This document shows positions 9,113 to 16,654 of a DNA stretch of 64,000 nucleotides, piece after piece. This DNA comes from Mucilaginibacter kameinonensis (GTDB lineage: Bacteria > Bacteroidota > Bacteroidia > Sphingobacteriales > Sphingobacteriaceae). The stretch is from NCBI RefSeq assembly GCF_003675385.1, contig NZ_RCWZ01000005.1, positions 496,001-560,000 of the forward strand, in the 5' to 3' direction. The notes beneath the pieces were generated by a model that worked only from the letters and a program-made list of their open reading frames with translations, searched no databases and was not told the DNA's origin. Numbering within the stretch: position 1 is the stretch's first letter; each line of letters starts with the position of its first letter. The position numbers and the translations under genes are program-made.

Positions 9113-9508
9113 CTAACTTTTATTGATCATTGCAATGACTTCAATTTCTAACAACAAATCTTCTCTAATGAACCGGCTTATCTCAACCGTTGTGGAAGCT
9201 GGCGGTTGAGAAGTATTCACATACCTGTCTCTTACATTTTTGAATAAAGTCAGATTAGAGATATCTGTTAAATAATTATTCAATTTAATAACGTTATTAA
9301 TACTTCCTCCAGCCTTTTCCACTATTTTTTTGATAGAAGAAAAAATAAATTCGGCTTGTTGCTCAAAATTGCCTTTCCCAACCGTATTCCCTTCCGCATC
9401 AATCGCGACCTGGCCTGACATAATAATCATCGTTGCAGAACCGAGATCAATTTCTACATATTGAGTATATCCTGCACGTGTAATATCATTGAAGCTTATC
9501 ATATTCAT
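9113..9508 (-). CDS. RidA/YjgF-family protein without the canonical active-site arginine
   Basis: 131 residues with the Rid fold pattern: MSGQVAIDAEGN near 30, the helix QQAEFIFSSIKKIVEKAGGS, and the C-terminal LLLEIEVIA strand. In RidA proper the sequence before the last strands is PARxxVEV, and that Arg binds the substrate carboxylate. Here it reads PASTTVEI, so Arg is replaced by Ser. That points to one of the Rid subfamilies without imine deaminase activity, or to another small-molecule binding role. It lies 18 bases downstream of the oxidoreductase gene on the same strand, so the pair is likely co-transcribed. Confidence 0.85.
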   Translation of the reverse strand: MNMISFNDITRAGYTQYVEIDLGSATMIIMSGQVAIDAEGNTVGKGNFEQQAEFIFSSIKKIVEKAGGSINNVIKLNNYLTDISNLTLFKNVRDRYVNTSQPPASTTVEISRFIREDLLLEIEVIAMINKS

Positions 9509-9526
9509 TTATTTGGATGATTAGTT

Positions 9527-10480
9527 CTAAATTTTCACTACAATTTTACCCCGGCTATTTCCAACTTCCTGATGCTGATGCGCCTTAGGTAACTCTTCAA
9601 AATCGTAACTTGCGCTTATATGAGAACTAATTATTCCCCGCTCCAATAACGAGGCTATCTCCTTCATGTCATGCCCATTGGAAGCCACGGCCATATGATA
9701 GCCATGAACTTCCTTCATACTTGCCGCTTCAGCAATAGCACCTTCAAAATCGGTTAAGAGACTTATTATCCTTCCTCCTTTTTTGGCAGCTTTAATAGAA
9801 CGCAATAAATGATCCCCGTACATTGGATCAAGTACAACATCAGCATCAGTTACAAGCTCCTCAACCTTTTGATTCTGGTAATCGACAAATTCATCCGCAC
9901 CAAGCGATAGCACAAATTCTTTGTTATCAGCCGAAGCTGTGCCTACAACATATGCGCCCAGGTGTTTGGCTATTGGTACCGCGTAATGCCCCACGCCGCC
10001 GGCAGCCGCATGGATTAGTACTTTCTCACCGGGCTTTAATTTAGCATGGATCGCCAGGGCTTGCCAGGCAGTAAGCGCCGCAAGACAAGCCGCGGCAGCT
10101 TGCTCAAAGGATATATTATTGGGCTTAAGCGCCACCTGGGACTCAGGTGCTGCAACGTATTCGGCATAGGCATTTCCGGCACCTCTAAAGTTAATCAAGC
10201 CAAATACGGCATCCCCTATTTTAAAATCCTTTACATCCTCCCCTATCTCTTCTACTATACCCGCCACATCCCATCCCAGAATGAATATATCCTGGCCAGC
10301 TTCGGGCAGTATAAAGGTTTTAAGGGCATTGATGTCTTTCCTTACATATATATCAACCGGATTGATGCTGATAGCCTGTACTTTTATCAGGACCTCATTG
10401 GCTTCTATGCGGGGTTTGGTTATTTCTTCCGGGCGCAACTTTTCAATCCCTCCCGTTTGTCTCAATAAAAATGCTTTCAT
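9527..10480 (-). CDS. NADP-dependent MDR oxidoreductase (quinone oxidoreductase-like)
   Basis: 317 residues of the medium-chain dehydrogenase/reductase superfamily, zinc-free quinone oxidoreductase branch. The N-terminal GroES-like domain shows GWDVAGIVEEIGEDV and KIGDAVFGL. The Rossmann domain has the AAGGVGHYAVPIAKHLGA nucleotide-binding motif, and no catalytic-zinc Cys/His set is visible. Such enzymes reduce quinones or enones with NADPH. It is divergent from the HxlR regulator across a 118-base gap, the usual arrangement for a HxlR-controlled oxidoreductase, and is followed by the RidA-like gene. Confidence 0.87.
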   Translation of the reverse strand: MKAFLLRQTGGIEKLRPEEITKPRIEANEVLIKVQAISINPVDIYVRKDINALKTFILPEAGQDIFILGWDVAGIVEEIGEDVKDFKIGDAVFGLINFRGAGNAYAEYVAAPESQVALKPNNISFEQAAAACLAALTAWQALAIHAKLKPGEKVLIHAAAGGVGHYAVPIAKHLGAYVVGTASADNKEFVLSLGADEFVDYQNQKVEELVTDADVVLDPMYGDHLLRSIKAAKKGGRIISLLTDFEGAIAEAASMKEVHGYHMAVASNGHDMKEIASLLERGIISSHISASYDFEELPKAHQHQEVGNSRGKIVVKI

Positions 10481-10598
10481 GACTATTTCCTGTTTATTAT
10501 TATACGGTTACTTATTATTTTTATGCCACAAAATTATCTGGCTTGGGATATTAACCCAAATCTGCAACGAATTGTAAGGAGCTTACAAAATTGTAATC

Positions 10599-10973
10599 AT
10601 GAAAAAAACAAAGGTTAGTTCAACGAATCAGGTCAACAAAAATTATTTGGAGGATATTTGTATGGGAGCTTACGCACTTGGCATTATTGGAAGCCGTTGG
10701 AAACTTTCTATTTTTTTTAATCTTAAGGACAGGCCCATGCGTTTTTCAGAACTCAAGTACTCACTCAATGGCATCACAGAACGGATGCTCGCGCTCAATC
10801 TTGCTGAAATGGAAAAGGATAAGATCCTGACCAGAATAGTATTTGCAGAGGTTCCCGCAAGGGTAGTTTACGAATTGACGCCAATTGGAAAAGCTTTGAC
10901 AGCAGTATGGGATCAGCTGGATAATTGGGGTAGACAACATAAAGATCTTATATCCGCAGATGCTTTACTGTAA
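10599..10973 (+). CDS. HxlR-family winged-helix regulator
   Basis: 124 residues with the HxlR DNA-binding pattern: IIGSRWKLSIFFNL, RFSELKYSLNGITERMLALNLAEME, and VYELTPIGKAL. The N-terminal conserved Cys (Cys21 in DICMGA) is present; in some family members this Cys senses aldehydes, quinones or oxidants. The gene is divergent from the MDR oxidoreductase and probably regulates it through the shared 118-base intergenic region. Together with the aldehyde and quinone enzymes nearby this suggests an electrophile-responsive switch (inference). Confidence 0.87.
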   Translation: MKKTKVSSTNQVNKNYLEDICMGAYALGIIGSRWKLSIFFNLKDRPMRFSELKYSLNGITERMLALNLAEMEKDKILTRIVFAEVPARVVYELTPIGKALTAVWDQLDNWGRQHKDLISADALL

Positions 10974-11007
10974 CACTCCCTTTTCTACACCAATGTAAGA
11001 AAGTAAC

Positions 11008-11610
11008 TTATTTATCTGACCTCGCTTTTTCCAAGTTATCTTTTGCCGCTTTCTCTTCTTTATCCGCCTGCTCTAACTGGGCTTGAGCTGCAATAATCGC
11101 CTCCCGCTTTTCCATTTCTTTTTCTGCCTGTTGGTTTAAGGCATTCGGGTCGGTTGTTAACTTTTTTTTGATGGTTTTAGATACTTCAGGATACAACGCC
11201 TTAACCAGCCAGAAATTATAGGCTTCATCGTTTAGCCTGTCATTCTGGTGATTCAGGTACAAAGCCGTACCAACCGACAAGGATGTTGCCACAAAGCAAA
11301 CTACTACACCGATAATCAGGCTTGTTGACCAGGCTCCGAAATGGTGACTCGTTTTTACCCCTATAACTTTAGGCACTGTTGCGACCAGTTTTTTTACCTC
11401 GTCGATCTGTTGCTGGATCTTCGCATCGTCATACCGTTTATTAGCCGTTTCAATCCGGGATGCTATCCTGTCTAATGTCTCCTTGTATTGCTGTAAAAAA
11501 ATTTTCAGAAACTCCGGCATTTCGGTTTCTACAATGGTCATCCTGGCAACGAAACCTTGTATTAACTCTTCCAGCATCGTTATCTTTTCTTCTAATTCCT
11601 CATTTTGCAT
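11008..11610 (-). CDS. coiled-coil membrane protein of the mobilization module
   Basis: 200 residues. The first 80 are predicted coiled coil (EELEEKITMLEEL, YKETLDRIASRIETANKRYDD). One strong membrane segment follows near residues 95-120 (STSLIIGVVVCFVATSLSVG). The end is a highly charged Ala/Glu/Lys coiled coil. It begins 49 bases after the relaxase stop on the same strand, so it is the last gene of the mob operon. A role in docking the relaxosome at the membrane is plausible but not established. A broken duplicate lies at 5085-5396. Confidence 0.65.
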   Translation of the reverse strand: MQNEELEEKITMLEELIQGFVARMTIVETEMPEFLKIFLQQYKETLDRIASRIETANKRYDDAKIQQQIDEVKKLVATVPKVIGVKTSHHFGAWSTSLIIGVVVCFVATSLSVGTALYLNHQNDRLNDEAYNFWLVKALYPEVSKTIKKKLTTDPNALNQQAEKEMEKREAIIAAQAQLEQADKEEKAAKDNLEKARSDK

Positions 11611-11659
11611 AACACTTCATTTTAAATTTTATTCAATAGTTTAATTTATCTCTACCTGC

Positions 11660-12631
11660 TTACCCCTGTGATTGCGAATGTTCCGCTTCATGCTTCTTTC
11701 GTTTTCTGCGGGCTATATCCGCATCACCCATTGGGTCTGGGGCCGCTGCGACAAATTGCGGCTCCAATAGAATTTGTAGCAAGCCTTTACCGCTATCAGG
11801 ACTATGGCGGTACTCCGCCCGTACGCTTTGCCGGATAGCCTCTCGTAACTGGCTGGCCAGTGACGGCTCATTGGCTTGTCTTGCTGCGTGGTATTGTTGT
11901 ACCTGTTGGTTACGGGTTAAAGTCGCATCTATTTGGGCATAGCTTAAACTGCGGTCAATGGCAGAGCCTTTCATTTTAACGTCGTCCTTTTCAAAAGAAA
12001 CCCCTTGTACCTCGCTGGTACCGCTACGAAATTTATAAGCGATCTTAATGCCCTGTTTTGCCAGTGCCGCTTCCAATTCTTTCCAGGTGGTTGCTGTTTT
12101 CATTGCGGCTTTAATTACATCATAAAGTTCATACCTGATCTTCTCTTTGCCTTTTAAGGCTTGGCGGTTTACCTGTTCCTTACCTTCGCCCAAATGGTAG
12201 CCATATTTCAGGGTGATTTCCTTACAGGCTTTGACATTTTTAGCGAAATTGTTTTTATCGGAAATTGTCTTGCCGTTATTATCCACACGGTTATAAATCA
12301 AATGCAGATGCGGGTGTTCCCGGTCGCTGTGCCGCACCACTACAAATTGCGTATCTCGGATGCCTACTTTTTCCATGTATTCCTTTGCCCGTTCTACCAT
12401 GATGTCATCACTCAGTTTGGCTAAATCTTCCTTGCTCCAACTTAGCACCAGGTGGCCAACTGCTTTACCCAGTTCCGGCCGCATCTTGCGTTGCAAGTTA
12501 AAGTCGTGCGCCAGGGTACTGGCGTTCTGCATTCGTACGCCTTCGGCTGCCAGTATCTTAGCTTGCTGCTTATCCACCACATAGCGGATACAGCCACCGA
12601 AGCTTCTTCCTGTAATTGGCTTACCCATCAT
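11660..12631 (-). CDS. relaxase / mobilization nuclease (MobB-like, PF03432 type)
   Basis: 323 residues. The start carries GRSFGGCIRYVVDK, with a candidate nicking tyrosine in IRYV near residue 17. The metal-binding histidine motif HPHLHLIYNRVDNNG is near residues 107-121, preceded by FVVVRHSDRE. This is the relaxase core that nicks oriT and leads single-stranded DNA into a recipient. The ATG overlaps the end of the MobC-like gene (stop TAA inside ATGATGGGTAA), so translation is probably coupled. No coupling protein or type IV secretion genes are in view, so transfer would rely on a helper element. Confidence 0.88.
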   Translation of the reverse strand: MMGKPITGRSFGGCIRYVVDKQQAKILAAEGVRMQNASTLAHDFNLQRKMRPELGKAVGHLVLSWSKEDLAKLSDDIMVERAKEYMEKVGIRDTQFVVVRHSDREHPHLHLIYNRVDNNGKTISDKNNFAKNVKACKEITLKYGYHLGEGKEQVNRQALKGKEKIRYELYDVIKAAMKTATTWKELEAALAKQGIKIAYKFRSGTSEVQGVSFEKDDVKMKGSAIDRSLSYAQIDATLTRNQQVQQYHAARQANEPSLASQLREAIRQSVRAEYRHSPDSGKGLLQILLEPQFVAAAPDPMGDADIARRKRKKHEAEHSQSQG

Positions 12632-12998
12632 GGCTACTGATTTTAGTTAATAGTTCTTCTATCTGTCTTAGCATCGATCGGCATTTTAAAGCCAGTGAAA
12701 ATAATCCTGCCACGTTTGCCAGATGTGTCAATTGGTTAAGGTTGTTTGCCAGCCCTGCCAGCATCCTGAACCAGCCACTTTCTTCCGTCGTGAAGCGTGG
12801 AAAAACCTTGGCGCTTTTAGCCGCCCTACGGAACCATTCACTAGGCTTCAGCCCTGCGTTTTTTGCCCGGCCTTCAATCAAAGTCCTTTCGGTAGGAGTT
12901 AGCCTCACCATCAAAAGGTCGCTCCGACGGATCGTTTTCTTTGGCCTTCCCGGCGTGCGCCGCTTTGGTAATTTGTTATTTTCCGCAGTTGCTTCCAT
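12621..12998 (-). CDS. MobC/MobA-like relaxosome accessory protein
   Basis: Small basic protein of about 125 residues. It starts with a Lys/Arg/Pro-rich tail (KLPKRRTPGRPKK) and a ribbon-helix-helix-like stretch (LLMVRLTPTERTLIEGRAKNAGLKPSEWFRRAA). It ends in the NNLNQLTHLANVAG region characteristic of MobC-type relaxosome proteins. I choose the ATG at 12998 because a strong AGGAGGG lies 11 bases upstream, a rare clear Shine-Dalgarno in this window. A longer frame to 13058 would run into the inverted-repeat structure. The gene overlaps the relaxase start by 11 bases. Confidence 0.85.
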   Translation of the reverse strand: MEATAENNKLPKRRTPGRPKKTIRRSDLLMVRLTPTERTLIEGRAKNAGLKPSEWFRRAAKSAKVFPRFTTEESGWFRMLAGLANNLNQLTHLANVAGLFSLALKCRSMLRQIEELLTKISSHDG

Positions 12999-13039
12999 GT
13001 GTTCATTTCCCTCCTGATTCTTGAAAAAACCGACCAACG

Positions 13040-13109
13040 GGAGCGAGTTCCGGATCATCCCTTTAGGGTGTATCCGGGTTTTTGTATAGCAAAAACATTA
13101 ACTCGCTCC
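13040..13109. promoter_or_regulatory. nested inverted-repeat structure upstream of the mob genes: candidate oriT or mRNA leader
   Basis: GGAGCGAGTT (13040-13049) is perfectly complementary to AACTCGCTCC (13100-13109). Abutting it inside is CCGGAT (13050-13055) / ATCCGG (13072-13077), with CCCT/AGGG inside that. Directly after comes GTTTTTG (13078-13084) / CAAAAAC (13090-13096). The result is a three-way junction of two hairpins closed by a 10-bp stem. It lies 42 bases upstream of the MobC-like ATG, the usual place of oriT in small mobilizable elements. An RNA leader controlling the mob operon fits equally well. A further CCGGATAC copy lies at about 13139-13146. Confidence 0.6.
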
Positions 13110-13189
13110 ACTATGTCGCTAATGCTCCTTGTGGTAGCCGGATACTTCGTATCTGCTTCTCGCGACTTTACCATTTGGTTTGATTTTAT

Positions 13190-13211
13190 ATTTCGGGCTA
13201 AAGCCCGAAAT
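13190..13211. terminator. 10-bp palindromic hairpin after the HTH gene
   Basis: ATTTCGGGCT (13190-13199) and AGCCCGAAAT (13202-13211) form a perfect stem with a two-base core. It lies just past the stop codon of the HTH gene (13222, minus strand). The T-run after it is weak, so it may be a terminator, a processing site or a protein-binding palindrome. Confidence 0.5.
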
Positions 13212-13221
13212 GCTCATTTGC

Positions 13222-13569
13222 TTAAAAAGTTTTGGGATTTTTTCGAGAGGCGGTCAACTGCTGTACCGCCTCTTCTCTGATCTCGTCTGCTGTCTTCTTC
13301 CGGCCAGACTTAATCCATTCCGTCAATTCGGATCGATAGAAATACAGCCGCTTGCCGCGCTTATTCACGGGGATTTCTTTACGGCATACTTTGCTGTAAA
13401 TTGTAGGTACGGAGAGATTTAGAAATTTGGCAGCGTTAGAAATGGTCAGGAGTTCTTCGTGTCTGGGTGGATGCTCATGTTGATGAAGTAAAAGCTGTTC
13501 GATGCTTTCAAGCTTATCCTGAAGTTTGCTTACCGCTTGAGGTAATTGGTCAAATGTTAGTGTTTCCAT
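13222..13569 (-). CDS. MerR/excisionase-type helix-turn-helix protein
   Basis: 115 residues. A charged N-terminal helix (QAVSKLQDKLESIEQLLL) is followed by an HTH_17-type domain at about 40-90: LLTISNAAKFLNLSVPTIYSKVCRKEIPVNKRG, then RLYFYRSELTEWIKSG. This is the pattern of excisionase-like proteins in Bacteroidota integrative elements. It is the first gene of the minus-strand mob cluster and may control transfer or excision genes. An inverted repeat GGTTACA/TGTAACC (13617-13641) lies just upstream and could be an operator. Confidence 0.82.
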   Translation of the reverse strand: METLTFDQLPQAVSKLQDKLESIEQLLLHQHEHPPRHEELLTISNAAKFLNLSVPTIYSKVCRKEIPVNKRGKRLYFYRSELTEWIKSGRKKTADEIREEAVQQLTASRKNPKTF

Positions 13570-13666
13570 TGCGCATTATTTGTTTAATGCTGCAATTGTA
13601 GCGGCTTGTTTTGCTGGGTTACAAGAGGGTAAGCTGTAACCTCACTGCAACCCACTCATTTCTTTG

Positions 13667-14707
13667 TTATCTTTTGTTACGAGGCGTAGGTAGGATATAA
13701 AATTTATCCTCCTTTTGTTCAATTTTAAGGATAGGGGATTTGCAGGGACGGGTCTTGGTAGACATTAGACCGTTGAGATAGCCCTCTGTTAATTCCCTTG
13801 CTTCGGCTTGATTAGAAAGATAGTTAAATTTAGGAGCGATCCATCGCTCCAAGTCTACCATCTGGCAACCTACGATAAGCCGGGCATCAAATAATTGTTT
13901 AAATGCATCGGCCAACTGATTGCCAAAACCACGGAAAACCAACGGTCTCTCCGGTGCCTCATCTGATAATAACAGCCTTTCAAGTTTGAAGTGATCTGCG
14001 GAAACAAAATACTCTCTTAATAAGTCGAGCAGTTGCGAGGCAATACCCGGTTTAAAAGTCGGGTAGCGATCTATTGATTTAGTGGGTGGTTCATTTTCAA
14101 ACACCGTTACCGGTTCTTTACTTATTTCTGGTTCTGCCGGCGCGTCAGCCTGAATAGCTTCCTTTTTGCCATGAAGTGATTTTTGAAAATCTTCAAATGA
14201 CAGATGTTCTTTGATCGAATTTTCAGCATCATAGATTAGCTCCATCAGAAACTTCTCGCGTAACTTAACAGAATCACCCAGATCTTCCGCAAATTTGGAA
14301 GTCACTTCAATATCAGCGCTGTCAGACTGAAGATTATTAACAATGAATAAATACTCCAAACGGATAGAAAAAATGAAAGAGCGATCATAAACCAACTTCA
14401 TTTCCGAATAGTGCTGGTTATAATTCTCCCAAAACTCTTTAAACCGGCTTCGAACTTTAGACAATTCAGCCAACTGAAGCTTAATGCGCTCTTTATCTAA
14501 AGTAATCAGATCAATAAAAGCCATATCCTTTAACACCCTTAGTTCGCTCCTGTAGGAAAAGGAATCATAATATTGGGTTTGGTAGGTTAAATCATAGGCT
14601 CCAACATGCTCTTTGTCATTTGTGCCTGATTCCATTTGCATATCGTCCTCGACGATACGAAGATCAAAAGTTTGGATGCGAGTTAGAAATTCTTTTAGAT
14701 GCTGCAT
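13667..14707 (-). CDS. hypothetical mobile-element protein, RteC-like layout
   Basis: 346 residues without signal peptide or membrane segments. The N-terminal half is helical and charged (LAELSKVRSRFKEFWENYNQ). A low-complexity linker (about residues 185-215, rich in Pro/Glu) joins it to a C-terminal domain with PLVFRGFGNQLADAFKQLFD and RWIAPKFNYL. Helical proteins with such a C-terminal domain are common beside the HTH gene in Bacteroidota mobile elements, and the layout resembles RteC-type proteins, but I do not recognise a precise family. It is separated from the HTH gene by about 97 bases on the same strand. Confidence 0.55.
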   Translation of the reverse strand: MQHLKEFLTRIQTFDLRIVEDDMQMESGTNDKEHVGAYDLTYQTQYYDSFSYRSELRVLKDMAFIDLITLDKERIKLQLAELSKVRSRFKEFWENYNQHYSEMKLVYDRSFIFSIRLEYLFIVNNLQSDSADIEVTSKFAEDLGDSVKLREKFLMELIYDAENSIKEHLSFEDFQKSLHGKKEAIQADAPAEPEISKEPVTVFENEPPTKSIDRYPTFKPGIASQLLDLLREYFVSADHFKLERLLLSDEAPERPLVFRGFGNQLADAFKQLFDARLIVGCQMVDLERWIAPKFNYLSNQAEARELTEGYLNGLMSTKTRPCKSPILKIEQKEDKFYILPTPRNKR

Positions 14708-14774
14708 AATTGTTAAACCGATATGACACTATTGACAGCAAAACGGGATTCCGGTGGTTGTTGTTTCTAATTAT

Positions 14775-15626
14775 CTATTCTTCTCGCAACTTTGCTAACA
14801 GCTCTAATTTTAATTCAGATTTGCCTAATTCATAGGTAAAAAGTATTGCCAGGTATTCCTCTGTGAGAAACTTAGTGAAAAATTCAGGTATAAAATTCGG
14901 CATCCTAGCAGGGTGCGGTGTCAGGTCATTATTTTGACAATACTTTAAATATGCGGAGTTAGAAACGGTGTTTGAACCAATTAATACATTAGACGGTATT
15001 GATCCACCATGATTAGATAAGAATGACTTATCTCCTATGTGATGTTCCGAAGGGCGGGCGCCAGAATTATATTTCTTGTTTTTTAGAAGCTTTTCCATGG
15101 ATGCGCTGTACGCTTCCAAAACATTTTTATTATTCGCCTTCGGTTTAGCAGTTTTAGATAGCCACCATATGTTAGTAAATGAATCTTTAACCCTACTTCT
15201 TTCGATATTTACCCATTGAACAGGGCTGGGTAATTTAGCAGTATTAAACCACACAAATTGTTCACATAACTTGAAGTCCCCTTTTCTTTTTATTTCTAAC
15301 AGTGTTTCCAATGGCAGGGTAGACATCGTTGGCTCATTTTCTTCCCAAGCGTTGCCTATTTCAATAACAAAAGAACCATCATCGGTAAGTAATTCTGCGA
15401 ATTGTGAGGTTATAGAAGTGAGCCAATCTATATAAGTTTGACCATTAAAATTTCCATATTTCTTTTTTCGATTCAGCGGAAAAGGTGGTGAAGTAATGAT
15501 CAGATTAATTTTACCCTTATATTTTTCAAAGCTCTTTGATTGTAAAGCATTTTCTATGCTACACTTATAATAAATACCTAAGTCCGTTCGGTAGGCGACA
15601 TCTAAATCCTCTTTTATACCATACAT
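14775..15626 (-). CDS. beta-class DNA methyltransferase (N4/N6) with the SAM-binding motif deleted
   Basis: 283 residues. The catalytic motif IV, TSPPFPLN, is near residues 45-52, followed by a target-recognition region and the motif X segment HPARMPNFIPEFFTKFLTEE. In intact beta-class enzymes this is followed by the D-x-F-x-GSNT SAM-binding motif I and a further 40 or so residues. Here the text goes straight from FLTEE to YLAILFTYELGK and stops. An internal deletion therefore seems to have removed motif I. The protein probably cannot bind SAM. It is the outermost gene of the mobilization region, next to the tRNA remnants. Confidence 0.72.
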   Translation of the reverse strand: MYGIKEDLDVAYRTDLGIYYKCSIENALQSKSFEKYKGKINLIITSPPFPLNRKKKYGNFNGQTYIDWLTSITSQFAELLTDDGSFVIEIGNAWEENEPTMSTLPLETLLEIKRKGDFKLCEQFVWFNTAKLPSPVQWVNIERSRVKDSFTNIWWLSKTAKPKANNKNVLEAYSASMEKLLKNKKYNSGARPSEHHIGDKSFLSNHGGSIPSNVLIGSNTVSNSAYLKYCQNNDLTPHPARMPNFIPEFFTKFLTEEYLAILFTYELGKSELKLELLAKLREE

Positions 15627-15786
15627 GTTAACGTCGAAATTAAGATTAAATATAGTATTTAAGAATTCATGTTACAATCAATATGACTATTGGACTTGAT
15701 TACGGTACCTTAAAAAACATTTAAAGGTATAATCCTTAAATTATTATAACTAAAGAATATTCAAATTTTTCAAAATTGTGTGAGAA

Positions 15787-15816
15787 ACAAAAAACCCCAC
15801 TCTGGCGAGTGGGGTT
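15787..15816 (-). terminator. strong terminator hairpin after the tRNA remnant
   Basis: AACCCCACTC (15793-15802), loop TGGC, GAGTGGGGTT (15807-15816). On the minus strand the stem is followed by a run of T (complement of 15789-15794). It has the position a tRNA terminator would have relative to the remnant at 15832-15859. Confidence 0.8.
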
Positions 15817-15831
15817 AAATCATTGATTTTC

Positions 15832-15859
15832 AGGCTCCCCTATCTGGGCTCGAACCAGA
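15832..15859 (-). tRNA. tRNA 3'-end fragment (T-arm and acceptor strand only), candidate att site
   Basis: Read on the minus strand, TCTGG-TTCGAGC-CCAGA is a perfect T-arm (15843-15859), followed by a 7-base acceptor-like strand and GCC. No D-arm or matching 5' acceptor is present further right. The 15 bases CTGGGCTCGAACCAG are identical to the intact tRNA-Met gene at 52605-52678, and a weaker, AT-drifted resemblance continues to the anticodon stem. It is either the 3' tRNA segment left by a tRNA-targeting integrative element or a decayed tRNA gene. Confidence 0.5.
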
Positions 15860-16335
15860 AAGCAAGAAATCATAAATTTTCAGTTTTATCTCCTTGAGAC
15901 AGGAAAAAATCTCTTTTTACTATTAACAGAAGCCGATAAGAGCTAACTCCTTTAATAGTGTGGAGATGTACTGTTACTTATTTGTTACTAGTTTAGTGTA
16001 TCCTTTGCAGATTTTTGTGAGTGCTACTTTTGTTTATATCGAGTTGGATCTTAATCTCAAAAAAAAAGATGTAAGTTCTGTGTCAATTATGCAAATCGCT
16101 ACGATAATGTGAGTGCTGGTAAACCAAAATTGTTTGTGTTTATATCTATCTCCCTCTACCTTGGCCCCGACCAAAGATTAAATTAGCTGAGCATTGGTTA
16201 TAGACAATTTCCTATAAATAAATATATGTATATTTGCATATCAGTTTGTGATATTTACGTTGATTTGAGAGGTTCTCACGAGAGACCTATTTTACAATAA
16301 CGATATATTAAGGATTGTAAGGCCGAAAAAGTACT

Positions 16336-16361
16336 CAAGTACAAATCCCTAACTCTCCGCA
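16336..16361 (+). tRNA. tRNA-Ser-like 3'-end remnant, candidate att site
   Basis: The stretch AAATCCCTAACTCTCCGCA (16343-16361) matches the usual 3' end of Bacteroidota tRNA-Ser (T-stem CCC, acceptor CTCTCC, then GCA). The 5' half of the T-arm (CAAGTAC for GGGTTCG) has decayed. A GAGAGGTT at 16267 could be the remains of the 5' acceptor, giving a class II length, but the middle is unrecognisable. A preserved 3' end with a lost body is what tRNA-targeting integrases leave behind. Confidence 0.4.
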
Positions 16362-16380
16362 TCAAAACAAAGTTTTTGTA

Positions 16381-16412
16381 AAACGCCTCAAATCCTATGA
16401 TTTGGGGCGTTT
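16381..16412 (+). terminator. hairpin after the tRNA-Ser-like remnant
   Basis: AAACGCCTCAAAT (16381-16393), loop CCTATG, ATTTGGGGCGTTT (16400-16412): 13 pairs including one wobble. It lies 20 bases after the tRNA-like 3' end, where a tRNA terminator would be. Confidence 0.65.
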
Positions 16413-16596
16413 CTCGTTTACAGACAAGCCGAAAAGACAGAGAATTGCTGCTATCGTGAAACAAGAAAGTAAATGGCTATCTTAAGAATATTGCAGAGCT
16501 ATGCGGGATAAAGAAAGAACTCCCTATCCGCGTAAATCATATAGTATGAGGTACGGCGTTTTGATAATAGGCGTTTGTTAATTGAACAAGGTGAAT

Positions 16597-16637
16597 AAAA
16601 GAACCCTGCTCCTATCAAGACAAGGGACAGGGCTCTT
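16597..16637 (-). terminator. terminator of the DUF4965 glutaminase gene
   Basis: AAGAACCCTGCTCC (16599-16612) pairs with GGACAGGGCTCTT (16625-16637), with one bulge and one wobble. The minus strand continues into TTTTATTC. It begins 18 bases after the stop codon at 16655. Confidence 0.75.
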
Positions 16638-16654
16638 ATAGGTTTATTAAGGAA

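Larger units (their letters stand above)
15627..16596. other. gene-free junction between mobile element and chromosome
   Basis: About 970 bases with no credible gene. It holds two tRNA-like 3' ends on opposite strands, each followed by a strong terminator hairpin; these are listed separately. The remaining sequence is AT-rich. A 62-codon minus-strand frame at 16276-16464 crosses the tRNA-like sequence and hairpin and is not convincing. Confidence 0.6.

Noticed and set aside
11008..15626. full conjugative element with its own secretion system
   Set aside because: Only relaxase and accessory genes are visible; no VirB4/TraG, coupling protein or integrase in the window.
16276..16464. 62-codon minus-strand ORF
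   Set aside because: It runs across the tRNA-Ser-like remnant and a terminator hairpin and has no recognisable feature.
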